Shown here piece by piece: positions 32,133-45,560 of a stretch of 64,000 bases of DNA. Made by a program: the position numbers and the translations under genes. This DNA is from Guadua angustifolia (lineage: Eukaryota; Streptophyta; Magnoliopsida; Poales; Poaceae). The DNA lies in contig JAYEVE010001138.1 in the NCBI GenBank assembly GCA_036346375.1, positions 1 through 64,000 on the forward strand, written 5' to 3'. Position 1 is the stretch's first letter; each line of letters begins with the position of its first letter. The notes beneath the pieces are model-generated. The model made no database searches, was not told where the DNA came from, and was given only the letters and a program-made list of their open reading frames with translations.

Positions 32133-35100
32133 TAGAGACCCCGTCGATGAACAGAACCTCCATGTGATTCTTGTGTTATTCCCTCGGATCAAGAGCTAGC
32201 ACTCACATGTTTACAACAATTGGAAATCATAACCATACAATACAATAATTAAGCGGAAACGATTATACAAATAATTATTACAATTCAGAGAATAAAGCAA
32301 AGAAAAGAAGCGATATCCTACAGCTTTGCCCATCCAATCCAAGCAGTAACCGACTCAGCATAACTCCTTAGATGTAACACGGCAAAAAAAGATCCCGCAA
32401 CTCGCGATAAAAGGAGACCCAAGCTTCGCTAGCATACACCTACAATATAATTAGGCAAGGGTGAGTATTTTACATACTCAAGAAGACTTGAGCAAAACCT
32501 ACAATACATGCAAAGCTATTTCAAAGGAGGCTATCACAACTAATTTGCATAAAGCTTAATTTGAATTTTGGAAACCAAGTTATTTGCAAACGGAATTTGT
32601 AAGAGCATTTAATTCATTGATAACAATTAGATACAAGATAAGTAACACTCACACCCTCCATGACGTGAGCGATTTAATCACCACATTCCCGAAAATCCAT
32701 CAATGTCGGCCCTTTGACATAAAAACACAGCTTGCAAAACAAAATGATACCAACCCTTTTGAAATAATAAACATCTAGCATTGGAATGAAATCACCAAGT
32801 GCTCATGACGCATGAAGCGCGCTAATTAATTAGATTTAAACTCGCAGAGGTGTACATCTTTACCCGCAAGGAATGATCAACCATTGCGACACACTTCCTT
32901 AGGTGTGACGCCAAGAAGACCATACATAGTTCGCTACATTACTTAGACATGGCTTTGGTCCACCCCGGACGTTAATCCCGCCGTGAAATTAGAAACACAC
33001 ACACATGACGTGGGCCCTTTCACGATACACAACACACACAACGTTTTAACCACGGTAGGCGACACCGCTGCATGGGTGGAAACCCTTCCGCATGCATCAA
33101 ACCGAATGCTCGTGCAAAGCTCCCGCCTACCAATGAACAAAGCCATATCCAACACGTAATAAGCTATGGCTAACCCATCCTCACCCTTGTGGTTGCACGG
33201 AAATCTCGGATCAATAGCGCCCCATTGCTCGGTCCTTAAACCGACACGGCGACACTCCACCCTACACTACGTGCAATTCCTTTTCGCGACATCCGGCTAT
33301 TGCCAATAATCGCCTCGCATCAAAGCATAGTTTCATTTTGGGTTTTAATCAAAGTACCAAGAACCAATAGTGACATTTACAATGTTTTCGTGAAACAAAT
33401 CTGGTTTGATCATGTACATCAATGACTCTAAAGCATGGCTAAGGTGTTAATATGATCGTAGTATACCCAAAATGACATTAAGAAATGTCTAACCTTACTC
33501 TATGGTTATCAAGGTTCACATGTTCATAATCATCAACGGAGGATCACGAGACAACAGTATAACTACTAATCCACAAAATAGCAATTTACATAAAGTAATC
33601 GCATGCATAAACAATTTGATGCACAAAAGGAATATAAAATATTGGGCTCAATATGGTCAAAGGATGCTTGCCTTGCTTAATACGCTTATTTATTTAAGAC
33701 GAGGATTATGTGATGATGGCGAAGAAGCTAGAGACGCCGGGTCCTACTCGTCGAACAACGGAAACAACGCAGAGCAATAAACTAACTTCAATAAAGGCAA
33801 GAAGGAAAAAGATAGCAAAACTAATAAACTCGTGATAAGAAACAGGATTGCTCTTTATGAGTTTATTAATTTTATTTTACTTAATTCAAGATGCAAAGAT
33901 TGTTAAGATTGATAGAATTAATCATTAGTTGAAATGCTTCATTGATTTACCATTCATAATACTTTTCTCGTTAACCTTATTACTCAAGGGTTTTGCTCTA
34001 TTAGGATTCGATTCAAGCAAGATAAAATAAGAATATTTCCTTAGATTATCGCAGATTGTATCTTAGAGCTAAATTTTAGGTTATTCTTTACTAAATTCAG
34101 ATTAGATGAGTCGCTTATGAGAGTTAATGAAAAGGCTTAATCGATCATGTTATATTATAAATGAATACTTCTTCGCTTCGATTGACTTCAAATGGAATTA
34201 GTTTTATACAAGTTGAGTCTATTGATTTAGGCTACGATATCATTTCCATTATATTTGAGAAGGTTCTCGTGATAAAAACAACTTAACTACGGATTCCGCT
34301 ATTATTACCTAATGTTTATTCATTCACATTAAGGCCTAAAGCAATGTGATAACTTAGGGTTATTAGGCTATTAGGATTAATATGCAAAACATGATGAAAT
34401 ATGGTTATTTCTTCATAATGAGATGATTTATACTTTGTATAACAGTCTTAAGCAAATTCCACAAATTTTAGGCTTTGGCTGATACATTATATTCCTTGGT
34501 TAAAATGCTAATATGATATTAAGGTTTATTTTACAAGAAATCGAATTGGAAATGTGTAGTTAACAATTATCACTTAAGGTTATTTAACCTCTGAGATTAA
34601 TATGCTAACCTTAGCAAAATGAGATTATCTTTTCCTAGCAGGTAGTATATACTTTGGAGAGTGCTACCGAGCTAATTTCATAAGCTTTATGATTTAAATG
34701 AGATATTATATTCATTGTTGAAATAGCTTAAGTGGTATTGTAAAGTTAACGTTATTCGAATCGGCCAAAAGTGAATCGAAGGTTATCGCTAAGGGTTTTG
34801 ATCTCGATGAGATAAATAGGCAAACCTTAATGGAATATGATTCTTTTTACGAGATCGTGGTAGTATAAACTTTGTACAGCGTTACTAAACTGATTTCACC
34901 TATTTTAGTGTTTAGACGAAGTTATTTTATCGATGGTGAAATAGCCTAAATGATCACATTTGCAAACCTTAAATCGCCAAGTTTCGATTTGAGTTTCTAA
35001 CTACACCATACATGATCTTTGATTCCTTTTTCGGTATTAACAGTAGCAATCCTAGAAATGTTTTAAGGTTGGTTTTGCATAGTTTTAACTTAACTACAAT

Positions 35101-37055
35101 AGGTTATCTATTCATTTACTACCACAATTACCATTTTCTTATGTTAAAGGAATACAAATTAAGTTCGATTCTAAGTATTTTTATATGGACCAGCTCCTAC
35201 CGACTTCAGAACATCATATAAATCAATTCATTGTCTTATGAGGTATTCTCGCTACTATTCGCATAAATGTTCATACTAAGGTTTATTGAGGGTCGCAATG
35301 CAATACATTAACTTAGTTCAAGTATTTAATATCCTCGCATGATTAGGCTTATTATGAGTACAAGAATGCATAAGCATTTATTTTATGATTCATGAGGCTA
35401 TATTTCTCATATGCTCAAAATGCTTATAATAGAGTTTATACCATTTTTAACCTCTCACAAATGTTCTGAAATTCAGAAATTAAAGGTTTTCATATATTCA
35501 AATTCATCCTAGTCTTCTAAACATATAGGAATTTATTTTATTGTCTGATAACATATTGTGCACAACTTTTTATTAAAGACCACAAAGTGACTATAATCAT
35601 GGATCATTTAAATAAATTGTTCTGTAGTTCAAAAATGTAATATGTTTGCATATTTAGATTCTTCTGGATTTTAAATGATTATACAAATTTATTTCACTGG
35701 TTTCTAACTAACACTGCACAAGTTATCAATAATGGAATGCCAAACAGGAGAATACGTTTTCACTTAAAAGGAAGCGCCTTCTGGCTCTGTTCTCTTCTAC
35801 CTCAGGCTCGTGGCTCCTGCAAGACAAAGATAGGAACAGGGGATGGCTAGGGCTTCGTGGCGAAGGCAGCTCCGCGATCTCCCATGGCGACGGCAAGACG
35901 GATGAAGAGCTTGGCGATGCGCATCCGGAGGTGTTACCCATTCGGCCAGAGAAGGAGCAGTATGCGCAGCAATGAGGTCGAGCCGCTGCCCCAATGGCGG
36001 ATGGTGGAGGAAGCAACCAAGGGCATTAGGGTTAAAATCGGTGGCCTTTTAATCATTAAAGGGTACTAGGGTTCCGCTGTGGTTGAACGGTGGAAACTCA
36101 TCGGATTGCTCCGCCACGCGGTGGCGGACTTGGGGAAGAAGATGCTCTCGGCGGCGACATTTTGCATGGAAGGAGCCGGAGGTTCTTGAGGGCTTCGATG
36201 CTTGAGCCTTGGAGATGCTCCACTCAAGGATTTGAGAATGGAGGTCTCTCTGCCGGATTCTCCCCGAAAGCAAGCAGCAGAGCAAGCGGTAATGGCGATT
36301 TGGGGCGTAGTTCTTGGGTGTCTCGGCCGAGGAAGAAGAAGGAAGTGAAGGGAATGAGGGAGGAAGTTCTTGCGGTCACGGGGTGTAGCTTATAGCCATG
36401 GATTGCGGCGCCTTGAGTGGGATTCTACGAGCTTGGGGAGTAGTCGCCAAGGAACGAACAAGCCGAGAGGATTCTTTAGTGGAGCGAACGGTGTTGGGGA
36501 AGACAGTCTGGCAGTGGGACCATTGTCAATGACTAGAATTTCTCCAATGCACCAACGGAACAGGAAAACAACGAATGGCCCACATGGCAAATGATTAATC
36601 GAATTTCTTGTTTTCGGATTTTGATTTTCCTTTGCGATCAATTGAAATCTATTACTTTCCAAATTTTGTTTTTCAAAAGTATTTGATCTCAGGATGCTTG
36701 TATAAAATTTTCAAGTCAAAATATGGTTCCGATATTTAATATAAAATCTGACATTGTAGTTTCCAGATTTTCAGGGTTTCTATTTTTGAATTTTTAAAAG
36801 TGTTATATCTCATGACCAGTTCCTAGAATTTTTACCAGAGGTAAATATCACTCTGAGGGTATTATGGTAATTTTCTTGGATTCAGATAATGTTTGGATGA
36901 TCTCCATTCTTTAATTCTATTTGTTGGATTTTCATACAAAGAACAAATCCGAGGAAATCCAAATAAAATCCAAAAATGCCAAGAAACTCAGAAATAAATA
37001 TTTTCAAATTTAAAATATTTATTTTTATATTACTTTACTTTTTCAGGATGTTACA
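32133..37055 (-). repeat. Nested gypsy-type LTR (inner 1)
   Basis: It starts GAGACCCCGTCGATGAAC and ends CAGGATGTTACA. The start aligns with that of inner LTR 2 at 37337 (GAGACCCC, AACCTCC, GCTAGTAC). It contains GGGTGAGTATT at 32460, a CGCAGAG...TTTACCCGC segment (32843-32869), a tandem repeat zone and a GC-rich block at 35750-36560. No internal coding region is present, so it is a solo LTR or truncated copy. No clear target duplication was found. Confidence 0.6.
34080..35000. repeat. Degenerate tandem repeat, about 220-240 bp period
   Basis: At least three units share the order AAGGTTAT or AGGGTT, GAGATTAATATGCTAACCTT-like, ATTATCTTTTC-like, TATACTTTG, GCTAATTTCATAAGC-like and GATGGTGAAATAGCCTAA-like. 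They start near 34350, 34574 and 34782. Earlier, more diverged units may extend to 34080. It lies inside inner LTR 1. Confidence 0.55.
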
Positions 37056-37336
37056 ACAATACCAAAATCTAGACATTACAAATTAATCAGCTAGTTCTAT
37101 CTCACACCAGACATATGGTTGTATATTTGACTCAGTTCAAATGCTTGCAAGATTAAATTCTTAATTGATCAAGGAAAGACTTTTCAAAATCTCACAATAA
37201 CCATTATCCATATCACCGACTTTCATTCATCAAAATAACAATACGATCACCTAAATGCCAAATTGGCCCACCATAATTCACAACTCTTTGCCTTTTCCCC
37301 CAGTCTAAATCATTTTACCACCCTATTTGATTCCTC

Positions 37337-40300
37337 TGTGAGACCCCAGATTTACCATCCGGAACCTCCTGTGTATTTCTGTACTAGTCCCAGATCAGTT
37401 GCTAGTACACACAGTGAAGCAGTGATAATCATAACCAGAACATAACGAAGTAATAACATAAATGTAAAACACCAGCCACATGGCTATTTATTACATCACC
37501 TGGTCACATGACCTGAGTTCACAGCAGCGGAAACAAATAACAAAATGATAAAACCCATAAAACACCACAGGCAAACGACTGGGAACGCTCCCTAGAAGAT
37601 CGAGTCATCATCCTCTTCATAGACCTCTCCACAATTGTCGAACGGTAGATCGCAGGCTCTTGGGCACCGCTTCTCCCATCATCGCTTTATGGAATAAGCG
37701 GCCAATAATGAAACGCGAGGGTGAGTATGCAACATACCGCAAGTCTCTAAACTTAATGCAAGTAACTAAATGCATGGCTTGAACAAAGGAAGCATATAGG
37801 GTTCTTTTGCATAAAGCCAAGTTCTATCAAACCATACATAATAATAATTTTCACAATGCACATTTTAACATTTATTTTAACAATTGAATTATTTAATATT
37901 CTAGTGAAGGTTCTAACCACCATCACTAGTATAAAGGCTCTATCTGCCATATTTAAAAGATTAAGGTAAACCAACTCATGACTCTATCTGTCATGATCAA
38001 AACAGGTTCCATCTACCAGATTGGCTCAATCTGCCAATAAAACATCCGAGAATTCTAACCACTCCCGAATCCCAAAGTTCATTTTTGAAAACAAAATCAA
38101 AAGACTACCAATATGCAAAGCATTCTTTGCCCGCCCTTGACAGTAGGCACGGCTATTCAATAGTTTATTTACTCGCAGAGTTTGTACACTTTACCCACAA
38201 GACATGATATTCTCTTGATGCCAAGCTATTAACACACTTCCTTAGGTGTGCCGGCAGAGATATCATGACAAGGCCTTTACAATGTATACGCCTAACCCGA
38301 CTCACCCGCTGAGGTTTCACCGCTATTAGGGTTCTATCTCGCCAAAGATAGAAGCCCCTCTTGCGCCGTGTGGGAAATACGACTTGCCTCTCTCTGGCAC
38401 CCACATTCCACCATCTGGTGAGTCTAAATTAGGTTTCTACAAATTATTCAGCCAGTCGAGCCCATTTAACATGTGGTTGTATGTTGTGCTAAGAATGGAC
38501 AATCATAAGAGTCGGTCCTTAATTTGATTAGGCGGCTTCCACAAGCCAAGACCAATGCTCTCTCGCACCGCCTCGACAAGCCATTCCGCCCAATCTAAAC
38601 CATTTTTATTTTATTTTTATTTTGCAATCACAGCAGCAAACTGTTTGCTACAGTTTCAACAAAACACATTTCAACAACATTTACAAAGCAACCCATCCAT
38701 AGGTATTTTAATCAATTCCGCAACTAAACTCATCTAACGCACTAAACAAAATATATCACAACCTAATATGATCATGATATATCACAGCAATCTAGGGTTA
38801 CAAATGAACAGGGATTTCAATATCAAGGTGGTAATAACAATTCGGATTAACTACCAACCTATATTTAACATCATCTTTATATAAATAGTAATGCATGTTG
38901 TAAAACCTTTGTAAAACATTTGTAAATCATAGGATCAATGTGCGTCAAGGAGACTTGCCTTCGCAGTGGGACAGCGAGACGTTGGTCTGGAAATGGAGAT
39001 CGTCCTCGGCGGCGACGGCAACGTCTTCGGCTACGCGTAAAACGGAACGACACAAAAGAATAAAATAAATTTTAACAGCACCAAAAATTATAATAAAAAT
39101 ACTGGCAGATAGAGAATGATTTTAGACGAATTTAGAAATTTGAATCACTTGATTCGGAGTTCGGATGACAAAGATAAAAATGTTTGAAGTTTGCACAGAT
39201 TGGAAAAATCAAAAACGAAAGAATATTCTCAGCATCTTTCCTTTGGCTGCACGTTTTCTGATTTCTATTGATTGTATGACGTGTGGGGTCCCCTTGTCAT
39301 CCTCTCATGACCTTTCTTCAACCTCCAGCCCTTTTCTCATGGCAACACAGAAGCTATGGCTTCTCCTGGCGCCGGCGACTGGAGACAAGGCGGACGACGG
39401 CGTACACAAAAATGGAACGGCGATGCGATGGGGAGGCAGTGGCGCACGGCGACAAGGGCCGGCGCGGCCAGACGAGGCGCGCGCAGCACTCGCGAGCAAC
39501 GGCGATGGGGACTGGCGGCTCGCCGGTGAAGGAACAGCAAAGACGGCCGGCGGAGGGGTGCAGGAGAAGCGGCGGAGTCCGGGGAAAGTGATGGAAGACT
39601 CGGCTACTGGCGGGAGGGGCCGAGATGGCGTGTCCACGGCGGCCATGACCGGCTCGGGCGGGCGCGCACGGGGACGGCGAACGGCGGCGAGGCGGCGACC
39701 GGCGAGGGCGGGGGCAGGCGCGGCAAGGGCGGCCAGAGGGAAGGCACACGCCAGGGGTGGCCGGAAAGACTCCAATCGGCGGTGATTCAAGCTCTTGGCC
39801 GGCATCAATGGATATGAACAGTGCACAGGGTGAGCAAGATTTGGGGAAACTTCTATTTCGCGAGATTTTGTAAAATTGGTGAATGCAATTGATAGAACAT
39901 GTTAAAGTGAGTATATGGATGCGAGGAATTGAATTGAAGATTACTGATTCGCAAGAAATCGACGATGAACGACGAACGAGCGACGACGAACAATCTTCAA
40001 ATTAAAGACCGGAACTGCAACGAAGATGAAATATTTTTGAGGGCTTTTGATCTACGGGCTAAAAGACACGATATGACACGGTCGATTCATGATTTGGCTC
40101 ACCGGGATGAGAGTTGGTTCGACGACGTCGTCGACAGACGTTGGACGGAGGTTCTTGCTCAAAATCAAGGGCTGAAACGACGATGGAACGAAGGAGCAAC
40201 TGAAGCACTGCGAAGGGGATGTTGAGACGAACAAATCGGGTACTCAAGCACGCGAAAAGATCAAGAAACGGCCGAGATATGTTATGAGCAAGGATTCACG

Positions 40301-40861
40301 GATTGGGCATTAATGCAGCCGTTTCGGGAGAGGAAAGGACGAGCTATCTGTGGAATTTGATTCTCTAGACGCCTGCCATTCCAATGCATCAATTTCCAAA
40401 TCAATTGGTGCTTTATTTGGGCTTGATTGGATTTGGAAAGGAAGAGACAGAGAGACAGCCATGGACGGCATTGGAGCTTGCTGGCTGTTCGGTTCAGTAC
40501 GTGCGCAGGCAAGAAGATGGAGAGGAGAGAGAAAATAAGACTATTTGGATTTTGAGCCTAGCAATTGGATTTCGGTCCAAAAGAAAAATGGCTAAAAATT
40601 AGAAATGTATTCAGGATATAATTTTGGATTGAATGATTGCGATGGCGGATTTGAATTTGATTTGGAATTTGAATTTGAATTTAAATTTAAATTTAAATTT
40701 GATTTGAAGCGGATTTAGAATTTACAGATAAATTTGGAATAAATTCCGAATTTAGGTGGAAAGGATGCCAGGATAGATATTTAAACCAAATAAACCCAAA
40801 TCTTTAAATTAAATAATTTAAATTAAATTTTTAGCAGAAAGCCGAAAACGGGGATGTTACA
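37337..40861 (-). repeat. Nested gypsy-type LTR (inner 2)
   Basis: It starts TGTGAGACCCCAGATTTACC and ends GGGATGTTACA. The flanking sequence on both sides continues the outer LTR (compare 47180-47340 in the solo LTR), so this is an insertion. It shows the family layout: GGGTGAGTATG at 37721, CCGCTGAGGTTTCA near 38310 and a GC-rich block at 39270-39790. The apparent 206-codon plus-strand frame at 39165-39785 belongs to that block and has no domain. No pol sequence is included. The target duplication is not clear. Confidence 0.68.
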
Positions 40862-42371
40862 ATTATCATGCACCATGTGCCATCAATAACATTGTGTAAC
40901 AACACCTGACGCACTTATTTTATAAACATGTTCCATATTCTATTAAGTAAGATTAATTTTGCTTTATCAAAATGCTATCAACAACTCATTGCATGGATAA
41001 GCAAGCTATTCAAGTTTTAATCTTCCCGTGTTGGCAATTAACACTTACCAACTAATAAAAAATCATGCTAGGGTGACAAATGAATCATGGCATACAAATG
41101 ACATGGTTAACATAAGTTCAATTAGGTTGAATAACTAATCTCAATTTAATTGAAACAATTATACTTTAAATTAGCATGCAATAGTTTAAAACAATATAAC
41201 TTTAAAAAAACATGAGCTCAACATGATCAAAATACAATTTGCCTTCAAAAGGCTCTTGTTTTTGCTCTGGACCTTGCTCCTGAGTTGGACAAAAATTAAA
41301 CAAAATTTAGAATTAAACAAAGCTTAATTTTACAAATTTTTAGGAAACAAAGCCACCTCATCAGAGCTCGTATGAAGGAGAACAGGCTATCTAAAGTTTA
41401 AAATAAAAGAAAAAGAATAATCCTATTTAACCGAATTACTTTTCTACTAAAATTTGGGTTTATGACATCATGATGATGTCAGTAGCTTAATTACCGAATT
41501 AAAAACAAAAAATTAATTCTATTAGATTGACATGTCCTGCATTCTATAGACTGAGTCCACGAAACAAAGGCACATCCACAGAAACCCAGTAAGACGGTGC
41601 TTTAGTCCCCGTGCCTGACGTCAGCATCGATGACACACGGATGACACAAGCAAGAATGTGTGGCACGATCTGGAGCACGACACATGGCACAATTGAGCAC
41701 GTCCGATCTGGATCCAATGGCAGCGGCCGTGCAAGGTCGATGGCGATGGCGAGAACACGCGATGAACAAAAACCAGAGGGCTAGCAAAGTTCACAAAGAA
41801 TGGTAGGGCTTGACAGCGAAGTCCTCACCTGCCGCGAAGACGAAGACCCCCACCATGTTGCACAGGTGACAGATCAGCTACGGCTCTGCATGGATCCGAT
41901 GTGGCTTGACACGAGGAACTTGGCGATGACCTCAACAACTATGGAGTGGCAATGGACGACAAGCAAACGACAATGTCAACCGTTGGATCAAGATCCAATA
42001 GTTGGATTCTAGGGTTTGCAACAAGCGGCCAGTAGGGCAGCTTTGGGCCAGTTGGTGCAGAAAAATGGGCCAACCCATTGGGTTTCGACCCCAAACTATT
42101 CAAGCAATTTTAAATCATTTCCCAACCAAAATAATTCCCAAACTAAACTAATTCAAATGAAATAGTAAAAATATAAGAAAAATTCTAGCAAAATTCCTAA
42201 AAATCATTTGAGAAATTAGGAACTCAAATAAAATATTTCTAAAAAACTTTAATTAAACAGGTTAATTCAAATAAATTCCAAATAGACATTATCAAAAGCC
42301 TTAATTCAAATAAATTCACAAAAGTATAAATGCACAGTAAATCTATAAAATGAAAAAATTGGGATGTTACA

Positions 42372-43478
42372 AATCTCTCCCTTAACAAAAACTCAACCCA
42401 AGATTCGTGGATTGACTAAGGAATATGTTAGGAAATTTTAATTTCAGATCCTTATCACACTCTAAGTAGCTTCACTCTCTGAATGACTGTTCCACTGCAC
42501 TCTGCAAACACGAACTAACTTATTCTTAATTCTACGATCAGCTACATCCAAAATCTTAATTGGCTACTTTTTATAAGTCAAATCCTCTTACAACTCAATT
42601 GACTCCAACGGTGTTTGCTCTGTGGGCACATGAAGGCACTTCTTCAGCTGAGACATATGAAATACATCATGCACTCCTGCCAACGACTACAGAAATTCCA
42701 ACTGAAAACAACCTCTCCTCTGCGACTGAAGATTTTAAATGGATCAACATATCTAGGTGCAAGCTTCTCTTTAGCATGAAACCTTTTAACTATTTTAAGA
42801 GGAGTAACCCAGAGATACATAAAATCATCAGGTTTAAAACTTAATTCATGGTGATGATTATCAGTATAACTCTTCTGTCTCAATTGAGCAATCTCTCTCT
42901 CTGATCATAGCAATCTGCTATTTGGCTTCTTTAAGAATATCTGGTCCAAAGACAAGACGCTCTCCTATCTCATTCCAATTTAATAGAGTATAGCAAGAAC
43001 GACCATACAAAGCTTCAAAAATAATGATATTTGCAAATTTGCCTGATAAGTGTTGTTATAGTTGAATTCAGTATATGGCAATCATTTGTCCCATGAGGTA
43101 GCATAAACTAAGGCACAAGCTATCAATATATCATCTAAAATCTGATTGACTCTCTCAGTCTAACCATGTGTCTGTGGATGATAAGCTGTATTAAAATTCA
43201 AACGAGTTCCCAGTGCTTCATGCAATTTTTTCCAAAAACTTGAGGTAAATTGGGTACCCCTATCAGACACTATCTTCTTTGGCACTCTATGTAAACACAC
43301 AATCCTTAACATATATAACGTTGCCAAAAAATTTCCTGAATAAGTGGTCTTAACTGCTATGAAATGAGCTATTTTGGTCAAGTGATCAACTATGACCCAA
43401 ATTGAATCATAACCATCTCGAGTTATGGGTAAACCGTAATAAAATCCATATCAATCTCTTTCCACTTCTATTTAGGTA
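42372..43478 (-). pseudogene. Gypsy integrase and pol 3' end, minus strand
   Basis: On the minus strand, 43381-43160 reads TKIAHFIAVKTTYSGNFLA, RVPKKIVSDRGTQFTSSFWK and FNTAYHPQTHG (integrase core). 42883-42640 reads DNHHHELSFKPDDFMYLWVT and YVDPFKIFSRRGEV (pol C-terminal region). The polypurine-like GTTAAGGGAGAGATT abuts the LTR start at 42371. Only the last third of pol remains. It is cut at about 43478, where an oppositely oriented pol fragment begins. Confidence 0.8.
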
Positions 43479-43863
43479 CCTCGACACGGCCCATACTGCA
43501 TTCTTCACAAGAAAGGCGAAATGGCATATCAGTTGGAATTGCCACCTCAACCCTCAGATATCCACAATGTCTTCTATGTCTCTCAACTCAAGAAATGCCT
43601 TTGAGTTCCAACAGAAGAAACCTGGTTGGAAAATATCAATCTGCAACCCGATCTTTCCTATCATGAGCATCCTACTCGCATCTTAGAACAAGCTAAGTGT
43701 AAGACTCGCAATAGCTCCATTAAGATGCTGAAAATTCAGTGGAACAATCATACCAAAGATGGAGCCACGTGAGAACAAGAATACCATCTTAGAAAAGAGT
43801 TTCCCTACCTTTTTCCAGTGCCTAACAAATCCCGAGGACAAGATTTTGTTTAAGGGTGCAGTT
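43479..43863 (+). pseudogene. Gypsy pol 3' end, plus strand
   Basis: On the plus strand this reads KGEMAYQLELPPQPSDIHNV, FYVSQLKKCL, then IQWNNHTKDGAT and LRKEFPYLF in broken frames. This is the extreme C-terminus of gypsy pol. AAGGGTGCAGTT next to TGTAACATCCC at 43864 marks the polypurine tract and LTR boundary. The fragment faces away from the minus-strand pol at 42372-43478. Confidence 0.75.
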
Positions 43864-45560
43864 TGTAACATCCCAAAACTAATAAAAATATAATTTAAAT
43901 GTTTGAATTTATTTTGGTTTGCATTTGAGTTGTATAATTTTTAGGAATTTCTAGATTTTCGAAATTATCAAAAGCATTTTAAATAACCGGATAAGGGTTA
44001 TAAAATTTCAAACTCAAAATTTTCAATTGTAGTAAACTCTAGAAACAATTTATTTAAACCACAAATGCTTCCATAATCACCTCCCAAAAGTTTCATAAAA
44101 TATTGAACCCGTTAATTATTTAATAAAAATCAAAAATAGCAAATTGAAGTTTGAATAGAGACAATGTCGATTTTTATAAAAATCAATGAGAATTATCATG
44201 ATCTAAAAATTTTATAGTATCATACTCAGCATCTCAAAAACTTCTAGTAAAATTTTGAAAATAGCTTTATCTAATTTAATGCCTTTAGAAAATCAAAAAT
44301 AGAAAGGACATTAATAGAATAGTAGGCTTTTCAGATTTTTATAAAATGTCTTGAGTTTGGTCATCCTATAAAATAATTATAGTAGAATAATTAGATCACT
44401 AATGTCCTTGTCAAAAAGTTTCAAAAATTTTAAACTTCTTTTATTAGCTCAAATAATTTAGAAAGCCCGGGCTGCCTGATTTTTTTAAAAAAAATGGAGT
44501 TCCTTCTTCTTCTTTTGTCTCTCTATCTTGTGGGCCCTCTCGTTAGTTCTCTGTGTCTTGTTCACCCCCTTGGTCCACTTGGGAGCCGCAGCTACCCCCC
44601 CCCCCCCTCCGGTGCCGCTATCTTCTTTGTCCCACCAGTCAGCCAGTGTCTTCCTCCCCATTTCCTTTTCCCCACTTGAGCTTGAGCTCTTGTCGACCTC
44701 TTCTATGATAATGTTTTATGTTGGTTTTTCCCACCGTGGTAGCGCTTGTAGCTGGCCCACACCATGACAATGTTGTTGCCCCTCTCCGTTAATACCCTTC
44801 TTTACCCTTCCTCTACCACATCAAGATCATGTCACCACGCAGTGGCTCAAGGCCATCTCGCCCATGCCCCTGCTCCGCCACTAGCTCAAGGACACCAAAG
44901 ATTGAATTGCTATCAACTCCCTTTTGTCTCGCTTATGTCCTAACCTTACGTGCACCCTCTTGGTTGCCGAAATTCACTATGCCATCGCCCATCCTGCCTT
45001 GGTGCCGAGAGTCAGCCCTCTAGTCACATCACCGAGCTCCCCCTCCTCGGCCTACATAAGCTCTACCAAACCACTCCGGGCCTACTCGCGCTGCACTGTT
45101 TCTCCTGGCCAAGAGCCTACCCCGTTGGAGCACCAATGAGCTCCACTAGCCAAGAAATAAAGAAGCATGAGGAATTTCAATTTGACCCTTCTGAGTAAGC
45201 CTTGTCCAATTCACGGCATTTGGAGCATCTCTAATACCCACTGATCATTTCATCTCACTTGATTTTAGCTCTAAGCCATTGTAGCACCGCCGCACTACCA
45301 CCTTCTTCCTCACCTTCGGCCCACCATTGCTAGGCTACCTCGACACTCCTCCACCATGGTATGTTGGCAAAATGGAAGCCTTGGACCCCCTTGACGCTCC
45401 CCAACCCCCTTCCCGAGCACCATCACCTCTCTCCTACCCCCACGGCCGACCACCGCCACCGTCACCGCACCTCGCTGTTATGAGCCCTCTCTAGCCATGC
45501 TCCTCCACCACCAACACCTACTGTAGCTTACCTAGGCCCCTCCAACTCATGGTGCCCACG
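43864..45560 (+). repeat. Gypsy LTR, plus strand, truncated
   Basis: It starts TGTAACATCCCAAAACTAAT right after the polypurine tract. An AT-rich part (43864-44470) leads to a GC-rich block (44480-45545). No GTCCTCACA-type end is seen before CACTA transposase sequence begins at about 45560, so the LTR is truncated there. Short plus-strand frames in the GC-rich block have no recognisable domain. Confidence 0.6.

Larger units (their letters stand above)
31231..42371 (-). repeat. Outer Ty3/gypsy LTR, expanded by nested LTRs
   Basis: Three blocks (about 31231-32132, 37056-37336 and 40862-42371) line up in order with the intact solo LTR at 46071-49062 of the same superfamily. Shared landmarks are GGGTGAGTACA, the AGGTTTCAACA segment, CAGACATATGGTTGTAT and the GGGATGTTACA end. 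Two other LTRs interrupt it. On the minus strand it begins TGTAACATCCC at 42371, next to a polypurine tract and pol sequence at 42372, so it is the 3' LTR of a minus-strand element. Confidence 0.68.

Noticed and set aside
35726..36600. Possible host gene in a GC-rich block between 35.7 and 36.6 kb
   Set aside because: The block occupies the same position as GC-rich blocks in the other gypsy LTRs of this window, and its frames on both strands have no recognisable domain.
39165..39785. A 206-codon plus-strand frame that looks like a small Arg/Gly/Ala-rich protein
   Set aside because: It sits in the GC-rich block of a nested LTR. The frame is low-complexity, overlaps equally long frames on the other strand and has no domain.
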